From: Streptomyces phaeolivaceus
GTDB lineage: Bacteria; Actinomycetota; Actinomycetes; Streptomycetales; Streptomycetaceae
NCBI RefSeq assembly: GCF_009184865.1
Contig: NZ_CP045096.1
Location: forward strand, 1,426,001 to 1,490,000
Direction of reading: 5' to 3'
DNA: 64,000 nt
In this document: one piece after another, positions 45,611 to 57,228 of the stretch
Numbering within the stretch: the stretch's first letter is position 1
Layout of the letters: every line of letters begins with the position of its first letter
Translations under genes and position numbers: made by a program
The notes under the pieces: model-generated
What the model was told of the DNA's origin: nothing
The model's input: only the letters and a program-made list of their open reading frames with translations
Databases searched by the model: none

Positions 45611-46873
45611 TCAGCTCAGGCGGACTTCCAGTTCGGCCACGATCTCGTTCACTCCGATCGCGACCTGCTCGCCGGACTCCATGTCCTTCAACTGGACGAC
45701 GCCGTCGGCGATGTCACGCTCCCCGAGGACGAGGGCGTAGCGCGCGCCGGAGCGGTTGGCCGCCTTCATCGCGGCCTTCAGCCCCTTCCCGCCGAACGCG
45801 AAGTCCGCCGCGATGCCCACCTTGCGCAACTCGGTGACCTTGGCGAACAACAGCCGACGGGCCCCTTCGCCGAGCGGGACGGCGAACACGCTGGTGGCGG
45901 CGGGGAGTTCGAGTTCGACGCCCTCCGCCTCCAGGGCCAGGACCGTACGGTCGACGCCGAGGGCCCAGCCGACGGACGGCAGCGCGGGGCCGCCGATCAT
46001 CTCGGAGAGGCCGTCGTAGCGTCCGCCGCCGCCCACCGCGGACTGCGAGCCGAGGCCGTCGTGGACGAACTCGAAGGTCGTGCGGGTGTAGTAGTCCAGG
46101 CCGCGCACCAGCTTGAGGTCGTCCTCGAAGGCGACGCCCGCGGCCGTGATCAGCTCGCGCACCTCCACGTGGTACGCCTTGCAGGCGTCGCAGAGGTAGT
46201 CGCGCAGCAGCGGGGCGTCGGTCAGCTGCTTCTGGACGTCCGCGCGCTTGTCGTCGAGGACGCGCAGCGGGTTGATCTCCGCGCGGGCGAGCGTGTCCTC
46301 GTCCAGGTCGAGACCGCGCAGAAAGTCCTGGAGGGCGGCCCGGTAGACGGGGCGGCACTCCTTGTCGCCGAGGCTGTTGAGGAGGATGCGGAAGTTCCTG
46401 AGGCCCAGCGAGCGGTACGCCTGGTCCGCGAGGATGATCAACTCGGCGTCCAGCGCCGGGTCCTCGGCACCGATCGCCTCGGCGCCCACCTGGGAGAAGT
46501 GGCGGTAGCGGCCCTTCTGGGGGCGCTCGTAGCGGTAGTACGAGCCGGAGTACCAGAGCTTGACCGGGAGGTTGCCCGCCTTGTGCAGGTTGGCCTCCAG
46601 CGCGGCGCGCAGGACGGAGGCGGTGCCCTCGGGGCGCAGGGCGAGCCGGTCGCCGCCCTTGGTCTCGAAGGCGTACATCTCCTTGGTCACGATGTCGGTG
46701 GACTCACCGACACCGCGTGCGAACAGCTCGACGTTCTCGAAGCCGGGCGTCTCGACATAGCCGTAGCCGGAGTCGCGCAGCGGGGTGGCGATGGCCTCGC
46801 GGACGGCCAGGTACTTGGCGCTGTCCGGGGGCAGCAGGTCGTACGTGCCCTTGGGGGCCTGAAAGGTGCTCAC
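45611..46873 (-). CDS. hisS: Histidyl-tRNA synthetase
   Basis: 420 aa, class II synthetase. Motif 2 region [15 protein letters not shown], the histidine-binding GLDYYTRT, and motif 3 region GWALGVDRT are clear, followed by an anticodon-binding domain from about 325. GTG 46873 gives [16 protein letters not shown], the family start. It begins 13 nt after the MBL hydrolase stop, so the two are one operon. Confidence 0.96.
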   Translation of the reverse strand: MSTFQAPKGTYDLLPPDSAKYLAVREAIATPLRDSGYGYVETPGFENVELFARGVGESTDIVTKEMYAFETKGGDRLALRPEGTASVLRAALEANLHKAGNLPVKLWYSGSYYRYERPQKGRYRHFSQVGAEAIGAEDPALDAELIILADQAYRSLGLRNFRILLNSLGDKECRPVYRAALQDFLRGLDLDEDTLARAEINPLRVLDDKRADVQKQLTDAPLLRDYLCDACKAYHVEVRELITAAGVAFEDDLKLVRGLDYYTRTTFEFVHDGLGSQSAVGGGGRYDGLSEMIGGPALPSVGWALGVDRTVLALEAEGVELELPAATSVFAVPLGEGARRLLFAKVTELRKVGIAADFAFGGKGLKAAMKAANRSGARYALVLGERDIADGVVQLKDMESGEQVAIGVNEIVAELEVRLS

Positions 46874-46886
46874 GGAAGGTCTCTCG

Positions 46887-47603
46887 TCACATTCCTCGTC
46901 GGGGAGGGGTCGTCGGACCCTCTCCCTGGCCGCCGGCGGCCACCTGCCGCAGATACGGGTTGGTGGCGCGCTCCTGGCCGATGGTCGTCTGGGGGCCGTG
47001 GCCGGACAGCACCACGGTCGAGTCGTCGAGCGGCAGGCACACGCGGGCCAGCGAGTCGAGCATCGCGGCCATGTCACCGCCGGGCAGGTCGGTGCGTCCG
47101 ATGGAGCCGGCGAAGAGCAGATCCCCGGAGAAGAACACGGACGGGATCTCCGTGTTCTCGGGCATCCGGAAGGTCACCGACCCCTTGGTATGGCCCGGCG
47201 CGTGCGCGACGGACAGCTCCAGACCGGCCAGCTCCAGCCTCGCCCCGTCGGTCAGCTCCTTGACGTCTCCGGGCTCGCCCACGGTCAGCTCGCCCATGAG
47301 CGGCATGCCGATGGACCGGCCGAGCGCCTTCTCTGGGTCGCTCATCATGTACCGGTCCTCGGGGTGGATCCAGGCCGGTACGTCGTGCGCGCCGCACACC
47401 GGGACGACCGAGGCCACATGGTCGATGTGGCCGTGGGTGAGGACGACGGCGACGGGCTTGAGCCGATGCTTCTTCAGCGTCTCCTCGACACCCTGGGTGG
47501 CCTGGTGGCCCGGGTCGATGATCACGCACTCCTCACCGGCGGCGGGGGCGACCAGATAACAGTTGGTCCCCCAGGCCCCGGCGGGGAACCCGGCAATGAG
47601 CAC
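46887..47603 (-). CDS. Metallo-beta-lactamase fold hydrolase (glyoxalase II-like)
   Basis: 238 aa. Metal ligands are intact: THGHIDH (HxHxDH), APGHTKGS, the bridging Asp in [10 protein letters not shown], and the late LSGHGP. Glyoxalase II or persulfide dioxygenase-like activity is possible but the substrate is not fixed by sequence. GTG 47603. Operon with hisS, an arrangement common in actinobacteria. Divergent from the cyclophilin gene, with 170 bp between starts. Confidence 0.88.
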   Translation of the reverse strand: MLIAGFPAGAWGTNCYLVAPAAGEECVIIDPGHQATQGVEETLKKHRLKPVAVVLTHGHIDHVASVVPVCGAHDVPAWIHPEDRYMMSDPEKALGRSIGMPLMGELTVGEPGDVKELTDGARLELAGLELSVAHAPGHTKGSVTFRMPENTEIPSVFFSGDLLFAGSIGRTDLPGGDMAAMLDSLARVCLPLDDSTVVLSGHGPQTTIGQERATNPYLRQVAAGGQGEGPTTPPRRGM

Positions 47604-47773
47604 GATCGTCCTTCTTGTGTCGTACGAGGGTGGTGGGTTGCTGTGGATCAGAGCCTACCGGCGCTGCCGTTTCCTCAGCGAACCCATATACGGTACGGGT
47701 CACACGCAAACAGTCGACTCAACGGACGCGCGACGCACCCGTCGACGTACGAGACGCATGAGGAGAGAACCCC

Positions 47774-48610
47774 GTGGTCAGCCAGGATCAGCGGCGGCGT
47801 CAGCTCGCCCGGGAGAAGTTCTTGCGGCAGCAGCAGCGGCGCACGTCCGCACGGCGCAAGGCCCATGTCCGCAACGCCGTGATCGCCTCGGTGCTCGGTG
47901 TGATCCTGGTGGGCAGTGTGGCGCTGTACACGACCGACGTCCTCAAGGGCGACGACAAGAAGGACAACGTGAGCGCGGAGGCGAGCCCCAGCGCCTCGCC
48001 CAGCAAGGCGCCGGACCCCTGTGAGAAGGCCGCCGCGGGCAAGGTGAAGGAACTCACCTTCAAGAAGGAACCCGCGATCACCATCGACAAGACCGCGAAG
48101 TACACGATGGATCTGCAGACGACCTGCGGTTCCATCCCCATAACGATGGACGCGGCGAAGGCCCCGCACACGGTCAACTCGTTCGACTTCCTGGTGAACA
48201 AGGGCTACTTGGACCACACCAAGTGCCACCGGCTCACCACCCAGGGCATCTACGTCCTGCAGTGCGGTGACCCGCAGGGCACCGGCATGGGCGGTCCCGG
48301 CTACACGATCCCGGACGAGAACCTCAAGGACTCGCGTCTGAAGGGCGATGTGTACCCGGCGGGCACGGTCGCGATGGCGAACCAGTTCAACGCGCAGACG
48401 GGCGAGGGCAAGAACAGCGGCGGCAGCCAGTTCTTCCTGGTCTTCCAGGACAGCCCGCTGCCGGCCAACTACACACCGTTCGGCACGATCTCCGAGGCCG
48501 GGATGAAGGTCCTGACGAAGATCGCCAAGGCCGGTGAGAACACGGGCATGGGTGATGGGACGCCCAATGCGACCGTTGTGATCAACAAGGCGACGGTCAA
48601 GAAGTCCTGA
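47774..48610 (+). CDS. Membrane-anchored cyclophilin-type peptidyl-prolyl isomerase
   Basis: 278 aa. A basic N-terminus (RRRQLAREKFLRQQQRR) precedes one membrane helix (about 36-53; IASVLGVILVGSVALY), a Ser/Ala/Pro linker, then the cyclophilin domain (about 105-278) with NSFDFLVNKGYLD, GGSQFFLVFQD and the FGTI segment. The usual FHR arginine loop is KCHRL here. Probably helps fold secreted proteins outside the membrane. GTG 47774 has AGGAGAG upstream. Confidence 0.92.
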   Translation: MVSQDQRRRQLAREKFLRQQQRRTSARRKAHVRNAVIASVLGVILVGSVALYTTDVLKGDDKKDNVSAEASPSASPSKAPDPCEKAAAGKVKELTFKKEPAITIDKTAKYTMDLQTTCGSIPITMDAAKAPHTVNSFDFLVNKGYLDHTKCHRLTTQGIYVLQCGDPQGTGMGGPGYTIPDENLKDSRLKGDVYPAGTVAMANQFNAQTGEGKNSGGSQFFLVFQDSPLPANYTPFGTISEAGMKVLTKIAKAGENTGMGDGTPNATVVINKATVKKS

Positions 48611-48643
48611 CTGCCAACAGTGAAATTTCGGTCGCGCGGGATG

Positions 48644-48672
48644 CGGACAGGCAACCCGCCGGTCGCCTATGT
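48644..48672 (+). promoter_or_regulatory. Candidate promoter of the DUF349 gene
   Basis: CGGACA (48644-48649), 17-nt spacer, TATGTT (48667-48672). Moderate match to a vegetative sigma promoter, about 75 bp before the start codon. Confidence 0.45.
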
Positions 48673-48745
48673 TGGCCGTGACGAAACTGTGGACGATGCC
48701 CGGGGGTGCTGAGGCCCCTTGCAGGCATCATGTGGAGGAGGCGCT

Positions 48746-49975
48746 GTGAGCAGCGACCCGTGGGGCCGCGTCGACGAGACGGGGACCGTGTACGTGCGTA
48801 CGGCCGACGGCGAGCAGGTCGTCGGTTCCTGGCAGGCCGGCTCCCCTGAGGAAGCGCTGGCCTACTTCGAGCGCAAGTACGAGGGCTTGGTCGTCGAAAT
48901 CGGCCTCCTCGAGAAGCGGGTGAAGACCACCGACCTGTCGGCCAAGGACGCGCAGGTCGCGATCGACCACATTCGCGAGCAGGTGGACGCCCATCACGCG
49001 GTCGGTGACCTGGACGCGCTCAAGGTACGGCTGGACAAGCTCGTCGAGACGGTCGAGGCGCGCCGTGAGGAGCGCAAGCAGCAGCGGGCGAAGCAGTCGG
49101 ACGAGGCCCGGCACGCCAAGGAGGCCCTGGTCACCGAGGCGGAGGAGCTGGCCCAGTCCGACCAGTGGCGGTCGGCCGGTGAGCGGCTGCGGGCGCTGGT
49201 GGACACCTGGAAGGGTCTGCCGAGGCTGGACCGCAAGTCCGACGACGAGCTGTGGCACCGCTTCTCGCACGCCCGCTCGGCGTTCTCCAAGCGTCGCAAG
49301 GCCCACTTCGCGCAGCTCGACGCGCAGCGCGAGGACGCCCGCAAGACCAAGGAGAAGCTGGTCGCGGAGGCCGAGGCGCTGTCGAACTCGACGGACTGGG
49401 GTCCGACGGCCGCGCGCTATCGCGAGCTGATGGCCGACTGGAAGGCCGCAGGCCGCGCCCAGCGTGAGCACGAGGACGATCTGTGGAACCGCTTCCGCGG
49501 CGCCCAGGACGTGTTCTTCGCCGCCCGTAGCTCGGTGTTCGCCGAGCGGGACGCGGAGCAGACGGAGAACCTCAAGCTCAAGGAGGAGCTGGCCGGGGAG
49601 GCGGAGAAGATCCTGCCGGTCACGGATCTGAAGACGGCCCGTGCCGCCTTCCGCTCGGTCAACGAGCGGTGGGAGGCCATCGGCCATGTGCCGCGTGACG
49701 CCCGCCCGAAGGTCGAGGGCCGGATGCACGCGGTGGAGCGCGCGATCCAGGAGGCCGAGGAGGCCGAGTGGCGGCGCACCAACCCGGAGGCCCGCGCCCG
49801 TGCGGCCGGTCTCACGGGCCAGCTCCAGGCCGCCGTGGACAAGCTGACCACCCAGATCGAGGCGGCCCGCGCCCAGGGCAACAACGCCAAGGCCGACAAG
49901 CTCCAGCGCGAGCTGGACGGCCGCCAGGCCCTGCTGGACCAGGCACTGAAGGGTCTGCAGGAGTTCGGCGGCTGA
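48746..49975 (+). CDS. DUF349-repeat protein
   Basis: 409 aa, almost entirely alpha-helical. After an N-terminal segment (DPWGRVDETGTVYVRTADG) there are at least three repeats of a DUF349-type unit, recognisable from W..AGERLRALVDTWKGLPR, WGPTAARYRELMADWKAAGR and A.RSVNERWEAIGHVPR. Biochemical role unknown. GTG 48746 has GGAGGAG five bases upstream. It ends at a perfect hairpin facing relA. Confidence 0.85.
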   Translation: MSSDPWGRVDETGTVYVRTADGEQVVGSWQAGSPEEALAYFERKYEGLVVEIGLLEKRVKTTDLSAKDAQVAIDHIREQVDAHHAVGDLDALKVRLDKLVETVEARREERKQQRAKQSDEARHAKEALVTEAEELAQSDQWRSAGERLRALVDTWKGLPRLDRKSDDELWHRFSHARSAFSKRRKAHFAQLDAQREDARKTKEKLVAEAEALSNSTDWGPTAARYRELMADWKAAGRAQREHEDDLWNRFRGAQDVFFAARSSVFAERDAEQTENLKLKEELAGEAEKILPVTDLKTARAAFRSVNERWEAIGHVPRDARPKVEGRMHAVERAIQEAEEAEWRRTNPEARARAAGLTGQLQAAVDKLTTQIEAARAQGNNAKADKLQRELDGRQALLDQALKGLQEFGG

Positions 49976-49991
49976 CGCCGAGAGCACACAG

Positions 49992-50030
49992 GTGAGGGGC
50001 TCCCGTACGGTTCGTACGGGAGCCCCTCAC
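49992..50030. terminator. Bidirectional terminator, DUF349 gene / relA
   Basis: GTGAGGGGCTCCCGTACG and its perfect complement, 18-bp arms with a GTT loop, between the convergent stops at 49975 and 50044. Confidence 0.92.
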
Positions 50031-50043
50031 TCGTATGTCGTGG

Positions 50044-52605
<2,562 letters not shown>

Positions 52606-52824
52606 GAGGACTCCTCGTGCGCGATCCGGGTCCCCCGGTCAGGCTCCGGAGCACCCATGGTAGCGATCCCGCGCCCCGGGATCGCCTTCAGGCCACTGTG
52701 AGGGCGGTCTACCTGTGCAACGCGAGGGGCGCGTGGCGGATTCCGGGGGCCGTGGCGGGGGTGCGGCAGGGGTGTGCGTCGGGGGTGTGCGGTGGTTGGT
52801 TCGGTGCGGGTCGGGTGGGGGTGC

Positions 52825-52843
52825 TCGCGCAGTTCCCCGCGCC
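52825..52843 (+). repeat. Dispersed intergenic repeat, copy 3
   Basis: Exact core TCGCGCAGTTCCCCGCGCC preceded by CGGGTGGGGGTGC and followed by CCTCCGGGGCGCG, which folds back on the core. Confidence 0.9.
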
Positions 52844-52864
52844 CCTCCGGGGCGCGCCCTCCGG

Positions 52865-52920
52865 GGCGCGCGATACGGGGCGCGCGATACAGGGCGCGCG
52901 ATACAGGGCGCGCGATACGG
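52865..52920 (+). repeat. Tandem repeat, four copies of a 14-bp unit
   Basis: Unit GGCGCGCGATAC(G/A)G with exact 14-bp spacing; the four GATAC words start at 52872, 52886, 52900 and 52914. Each unit contains the self-complementary GCGCGC. Just upstream of the apt terminator. Confidence 0.9.
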
Positions 52921-52932
52921 GGGCGTGCAACG

Positions 52933-52970
52933 CGGCGGGCGCCCCGGGGAGGATCCCGGGGCGCCCGCCG
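52933..52970 (-). terminator. apt terminator
   Basis: CGGCGGGCGCCCCGGG and its perfect complement, 16-bp arms with a 6-nt loop, 18 nt past the apt stop. Confidence 0.9.
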
Positions 52971-52988
52971 TGTGTGGTGTGGCGTGGG

Positions 52989-53528
52989 TCAGACCGTGAT
53001 CAGGGCCTCCAGCGGGGCCCCGGCCAGTGCGGATTCCAGGCGCCGGCGGCCCGGCAGGAAGGACAGTTCCATCAGGACCGCGACACCGGCGACCTCGGCG
53101 CCCGCGCGGCGGATCAGCTGGAGGGAGGCCTCGGCGGTGCCGCCGGTGGCGAGGACGTCGTCGATGACCATGACACGGTCGCCCGCGGCCAGGTCCTCGG
53201 CGTGCACCTCGATCTCGGCGGAGCCGTACTCCAGGTCGTAGGTCTGGCTGAGCGTGGCTCCGGGGAGCTTGCCCGCCTTGCGTACGGGGATGAAGCCGAC
53301 GCCCGCGCGGACGGCGGCCGGGGCGCCCAGGATGAAGCCCCGGGCCTCCAGGCCGACGATCTTCGTGGCGCCGTGCCGCACGGTCAGCTCCGCCAGCGCG
53401 TCCGTCAGCGCGGTGAACGCCGCCGGGTCGGCCAGCAGCGGGGTGATGTCCTTGAACAGCACGCCCGGCTCGGGGTAGTCCGCGACATCGCGGATACGGC
53501 TGAGCAGCAGCTCCTTGACGTCCGTCAT
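52989..53528 (-). CDS. apt: Adenine phosphoribosyltransferase
   Basis: 179 aa. Salvages adenine with PRPP to AMP. PRPP loop VMVIDDVLATGGTAEA (about 119-134) and GLEARGFILGAP are present. ATG 53528 overlaps the secF stop by 4 nt. The order secD-secF-apt-relA is widely conserved in actinobacteria and other Gram-positives. A perfect hairpin ends the gene. Confidence 0.96.
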   Translation of the reverse strand: MTDVKELLLSRIRDVADYPEPGVLFKDITPLLADPAAFTALTDALAELTVRHGATKIVGLEARGFILGAPAAVRAGVGFIPVRKAGKLPGATLSQTYDLEYGSAEIEVHAEDLAAGDRVMVIDDVLATGGTAEASLQLIRRAGAEVAGVAVLMELSFLPGRRRLESALAGAPLEALITV

Positions 53529-54622
53529 CGCCGCTTACCGCCCCGGCCGCGGCTGCGGCTCCCGGACTGGGCGCGCGGGCCGACCACCGCGGGGGTGGCG
53601 TCCGCCGGCTCGTCGTCGTACGACCCGTCGGCCGCAGGCTCCTCGTCGTCCGGCTCGGCCTGCGCCCGCTTGGCGAGGACGCGCTTCTTGAGGGCCTTCA
53701 GCTGCGGCTCGCGCTCCTTGAGGTCGGCGACGAGCGGCGTGGCGATGAAGATCGACGAGTACGCGCCGGCCGCGAGGCCGACGAACAGCGACAGCGAGAT
53801 GTCGTTGAGCATGCCGGCTCCGAGGACACCGCCACCGATGAACAGCAGGCCCGCCACCGGCAGCAGCGCGACCACCGTGGTGTTGATCGACCGCACCAGG
53901 GTGCTGTTGATCGAACGGTTGGCGATCTCTGCGTACGTCCAGCGGTTCTGCTTGGTGATGTCCTTCGTCTGCTCCTTGAGGCTGTCGAAGACGACGACCG
54001 TGTCGTAGAGCGAGTAGCCGAGGATCGTGAGCAGACCGATCACCGTGCCCGGTGTGACCTCGAAGCCGACGAGGGCGTAGATGCCGATCGTGATGGTGAT
54101 GTCGTGGATCAGGGCGACGAAGGCGGCGATGGCCATGCGCAACTCGAACGCGATCGCCAGATAGATCACCACGAGCACCAGGAAGATCGCGAGGCCCTGC
54201 CAGGCCTTGTTGGCGACCTGCTCACCCCAACTGGGGCCGACCAGATCGGCGTTGATCGTGTCCGCGTCGACCTTGAGGTCCTTGGCGAGCTGCTGCTGGA
54301 TCTGGTCGGACTTGGCCGTGTCCACACCGGAGATCTGGATGCGCAGGGTGTCGTTGCCGAGTTCCTGGACGATCGCGTCGTGGCCGGAGGCCTTCTCCGC
54401 GTAGGTCTCGGCCTGGCTGACCGAGACGCTCGTCTTCTCCGTGGTGAAGACCGCGCCGCCCTGGAACTCGATACCCATGCTGAGGCCGCGGACGGCCAGG
54501 CCGACGATGGCCGTGATGGTGATGAGGATCGAGACGCCGTACCAGATCTTGCGATTGCCGACGAAGTCGTAACCGACCTCGCCGCGGTGGAGTCGGGCTC
54601 CGAGGTCACCGAGTTTCGACAT
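53525..54622 (-). CDS. secF: Protein translocase subunit SecF
   Basis: 365 aa, six membrane helices with a large external loop after the first. With SecD it uses the proton gradient to aid export through SecYEG. Seen: GIEFQGGAVFTTE after helix 1 and the conserved core GYSLYDTVVVFDSLKE. The cytoplasmic C-terminus ends in a basic tail (SGSRSRGRGGKRR). ATG 54622 follows the secD stop by one base; the stop overlaps apt. Confidence 0.96.
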   Translation of the reverse strand: MSKLGDLGARLHRGEVGYDFVGNRKIWYGVSILITITAIVGLAVRGLSMGIEFQGGAVFTTEKTSVSVSQAETYAEKASGHDAIVQELGNDTLRIQISGVDTAKSDQIQQQLAKDLKVDADTINADLVGPSWGEQVANKAWQGLAIFLVLVVIYLAIAFELRMAIAAFVALIHDITITIGIYALVGFEVTPGTVIGLLTILGYSLYDTVVVFDSLKEQTKDITKQNRWTYAEIANRSINSTLVRSINTTVVALLPVAGLLFIGGGVLGAGMLNDISLSLFVGLAAGAYSSIFIATPLVADLKEREPQLKALKKRVLAKRAQAEPDDEEPAADGSYDDEPADATPAVVGPRAQSGSRSRGRGGKRR

Positions 54623-54623
54623 C

Positions 54624-56411
54624 TCAGGCCTCCTTCGGGTCGGCGGGGACGGAACGGCGGGTGCGGCGCAGCGGCGGCCGGGCGCCCAGTCGCTTCGGGT
54701 CGAGACCGGACCAGCTGTGGCCGTTGCCGAAGAACTTCGTGCGGGCCAGCAGCGTGAGCAGCGGCTTCGTGAAGAAGAAGACCACGACGACGTCGAGCAG
54801 GGTGGTCAGACCCAGCGTGAACGCGAAGCCCTGGACCTTGCCGACGGTGACGATGAAGAGCACCGCGGCGGAGAGGAACGACACGAAGTCGGAGACCAGG
54901 ATCGTGCGCCGGGCGCGCGGCCAGGCCCGCTCGACGGCCGGGCGCAGCGAACGCCCTTCGCGGATCTCGTCCCGTACGCGTTCGAAGTACACGATGAACG
55001 AGTCCGCCGTGATACCGATCGCGACGATCGCGCCGCAGACCGCCGGGAGGTTCAGCGCGAAGCCGATGGCCGGGCCGAGCAGGGCCATGAGCACATAGGT
55101 CAGGGCCGCGGAGACCAGCAGCGAGGCGATGGCGATCACCGACAGGCCGCGGTAGTAGACGATCAGGTAGATCATGACCAGTGCCAGACCGATCGCGCCG
55201 GCGATCAGACCGGCGTGCAGCTGGTCGTCACCGAGCGCGGGGCTGACGGTGTTGACGCTGGACTCCTTGAACGTCAGCGGGAGCGCGCCGTACGACAGCA
55301 TGTTGGCGAGGTTCTGGGCCTCCTCCTGCGTGAAGCTGCCGGAGATCTCGGCCTTGCCGCCGGTGACCGCCGCCTGCACGTAGGGGTGGGAGACGACCTC
55401 GTCGTCGAGGACGATCGCGAACTCGTTCTGCGGGGAGGTCTGGGTCGCCAGCTGGCCGGTGATGTCGGCGAACTTCTTCTCACCCTTGGAGTCGAAGTCC
55501 ATGACGACCTGCCAGCCGGTGCCGCTCTGCGTGTCGAGCAGCGCCTGGGCCTTCTCGACCTCGGTGCCGTCGACACCGACCGGGCCGAGCACGAACTTGC
55601 TCCAGCTGCCGTTGTCCTCGCCACAGGCCACGACCACGTCGCTGGTCTTGCCCTTGCCGGCCTCGGCGCGCTGCTTCGGGTCGTTGCAGTCGAGGGCGGC
55701 GAACTTGGCCTGGAGCGCCTGGGTCTCCGCGTCGACGCTGGGGCTCGCCGACGGCGAGGTGCTGTCGGAGGCCTTGGCGGACGCCGAGCCGCTGCCGGAG
55801 GGCGTGGGGTCGGCCTTCAGCGCGTCGGTGAGCGCACGGCCCTGGGACGTGGCGGAGGACGACGGGCTGGCGGAGTCACCTGACTCGGGCGAGGTCGCCT
55901 CGTCCTTGTCCTCGGACTTTCCGTCGGAGCTCGACGGGCTCGGCGAGCCGCTGCCACTGGCGCTGGTGCTCGGCGAGGCGCTCGGCGTCTGGGTCGCGCC
56001 GGTACCGACCTGGCTCTGCAGGACCGGACGGAAGTACAGCTTCGCGGTGGTGCCGACCTGATCCCTGGCCTCTTCGGAATCCGTGCCCTTGGGAATGTTG
56101 ACAATGATGTTCTCATTGCCCTGGGTCTGGACCTCCGCCTCGGACACGCCCAGACCGTTGACACGGCGGTTCATGATCTCGACCGCGGTGTCCATGTTGG
56201 TCTTGTTGATCGCGTTGGGCTGGCCGGGCTCGTTGATCGCCGTCAACGTGATGCTCGTACCACCGGCGAGGTCGATGCCGAGACGCGGTGTGGTGTGTCC
56301 GGAGGCGAACATTCCCCCGGTGAGCGCCACAAGGGCGATCAGGATGAGGGCCAGCGCGCGCCCAGGCTTGCTCTGGGCGCTCGCGCTCCGGCCCTTCTTC
56401 GGTGCTGCCAC
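54624..56411 (-). CDS. secD: Protein translocase subunit SecD with Ser-rich insertion
   Basis: 595 aa. Six helices; the large extracytoplasmic P1 domain follows helix 1 (LGIDLAGGTSITL). Residues about 138-228 are an inserted low-complexity run rich in Ser, Pro, Ala, Asp and Glu within P1. The membrane core is normal (GITADSFIVYFERVRDE, AGAIGLALVMIYL). Family function: proton-driven pulling of exported proteins. GTG 56411. First of the secD-secF-apt chain; yajC ends 133 nt upstream. Confidence 0.96.
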   Translation of the reverse strand: MAAPKKGRSASAQSKPGRALALILIALVALTGGMFASGHTTPRLGIDLAGGTSITLTAINEPGQPNAINKTNMDTAVEIMNRRVNGLGVSEAEVQTQGNENIIVNIPKGTDSEEARDQVGTTAKLYFRPVLQSQVGTGATQTPSASPSTSASGSGSPSPSSSDGKSEDKDEATSPESGDSASPSSSATSQGRALTDALKADPTPSGSGSASAKASDSTSPSASPSVDAETQALQAKFAALDCNDPKQRAEAGKGKTSDVVVACGEDNGSWSKFVLGPVGVDGTEVEKAQALLDTQSGTGWQVVMDFDSKGEKKFADITGQLATQTSPQNEFAIVLDDEVVSHPYVQAAVTGGKAEISGSFTQEEAQNLANMLSYGALPLTFKESSVNTVSPALGDDQLHAGLIAGAIGLALVMIYLIVYYRGLSVIAIASLLVSAALTYVLMALLGPAIGFALNLPAVCGAIVAIGITADSFIVYFERVRDEIREGRSLRPAVERAWPRARRTILVSDFVSFLSAAVLFIVTVGKVQGFAFTLGLTTLLDVVVVFFFTKPLLTLLARTKFFGNGHSWSGLDPKRLGARPPLRRTRRSVPADPKEA

Positions 56412-56544
56412 CTTCTCGTACTCCCTCTCGGGCCGCCGTGCGCGGGGTCAGCGCGGGGACGGCCATGACTGGTGTCGGGAATCCGGGCGAGAACGGCACG
56501 TGCCCGGGGCGCGGTCGGTTCTCGCTCGCACTCCCGGGACGTGA

Positions 56545-57054
56545 CTACTTCGCGTCGGACTCGCCGTCGGTCTTCTTCGGCTCGGCTTCGACGGACTTGG
56601 CGTCGTCGGCCTTCGCCTCGGCGGGCTCGTCGGCCGCGTCGTCGGACGCGTCCTTCTTGCCGAGGTCGATGGGCTTGTCGTCGGAAGCGGCGGAAGCGTC
56701 GTCGGAGGGCTCGTCGGTCTCGGTGAGGGAGGAGGCGTCGTCCGGGATGCCGTCGGACTTCAGGTCGTGCTCGATGCCGTGGACGATGCGGTTGTACTCC
56801 TCGTCGCTGAGGACGGCACCGATGGAGTTCTTGGCGAACAGCAGCTCGACGCCCGGCCCGGCGTCGAGGAGGACCGTGTCCTCGCTGACCTCCTTGACGG
56901 TCGCGTACATGCCCCCGATCGTGCGGACGCCGGAACCGGGCTGCATCTGGTTCCGCATGTCGACGGCCTGCTGCTGCTTCTTCTTGGCCGATCGGGTCAT
57001 CAGGATCATGGCCCCGATGAGCACGATGAACGGGAGGAGGGTCACGAGACTCAC
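56545..57054 (-). CDS. yajC: Preprotein translocase subunit YajC
   Basis: 169 aa, longer than E. coli YajC (110). One N-terminal membrane helix (LLPFIVLIGAMILMT), then the conserved MQPGSGVRTIGGMYATVKEV. The tail after about 100 is very acidic, rich in Asp, Ala and Ser. Accessory of the SecDF complex. GTG 57054. Candidate promoter at 57142-57171. First gene of the sec block. Confidence 0.95.
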   Translation of the reverse strand: MSLVTLLPFIVLIGAMILMTRSAKKKQQQAVDMRNQMQPGSGVRTIGGMYATVKEVSEDTVLLDAGPGVELLFAKNSIGAVLSDEEYNRIVHGIEHDLKSDGIPDDASSLTETDEPSDDASAASDDKPIDLGKKDASDDAADEPAEAKADDAKSVEAEPKKTDGESDAK

Positions 57055-57141
57055 GGGTCGGAACTTCCTTCACACGACCGCGATGGCGAGCGGCCTGATG
57101 GTTGGGGGTATGTGTGCTGCCGACAAGGGCGGCATCGGCGG

Positions 57142-57171
57142 AGTCTAAGCGAGTCCACCGTGATGGAACAA
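57142..57171 (-). promoter_or_regulatory. Candidate yajC-secDF promoter
   Basis: Minus strand TTGTTC (57171-57166), 18-nt spacer, TAGACT (57147-57142). Lies in the gap after ruvB, about 90 bp before the yajC start. Confidence 0.55.
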
Positions 57172-57228
57172 CGCACAGCATGTCACCGGGGTTCCATGCC
57201 GGGCGAGTACCGCGCCGTCACGAGACGG

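Larger units (their letters stand above)
52606..52988. other. 383-bp region between apt and relA
   Basis: Holds the relA leader and, moving toward apt, a dispersed-repeat copy (52825-52843), a short CCGGGGCGCGC run, a 14-bp tandem repeat (52865-52920) and the apt terminator (52933-52970). No gene seen. The relA promoter is expected near 52650-52750 but no clear boxes were found. Confidence 0.6.

Noticed and set aside
52865-52920. Short CRISPR-like array
   Set aside because: Units of 14 bp follow one another with no spacers, and no cas genes are present; it is a simple tandem repeat.
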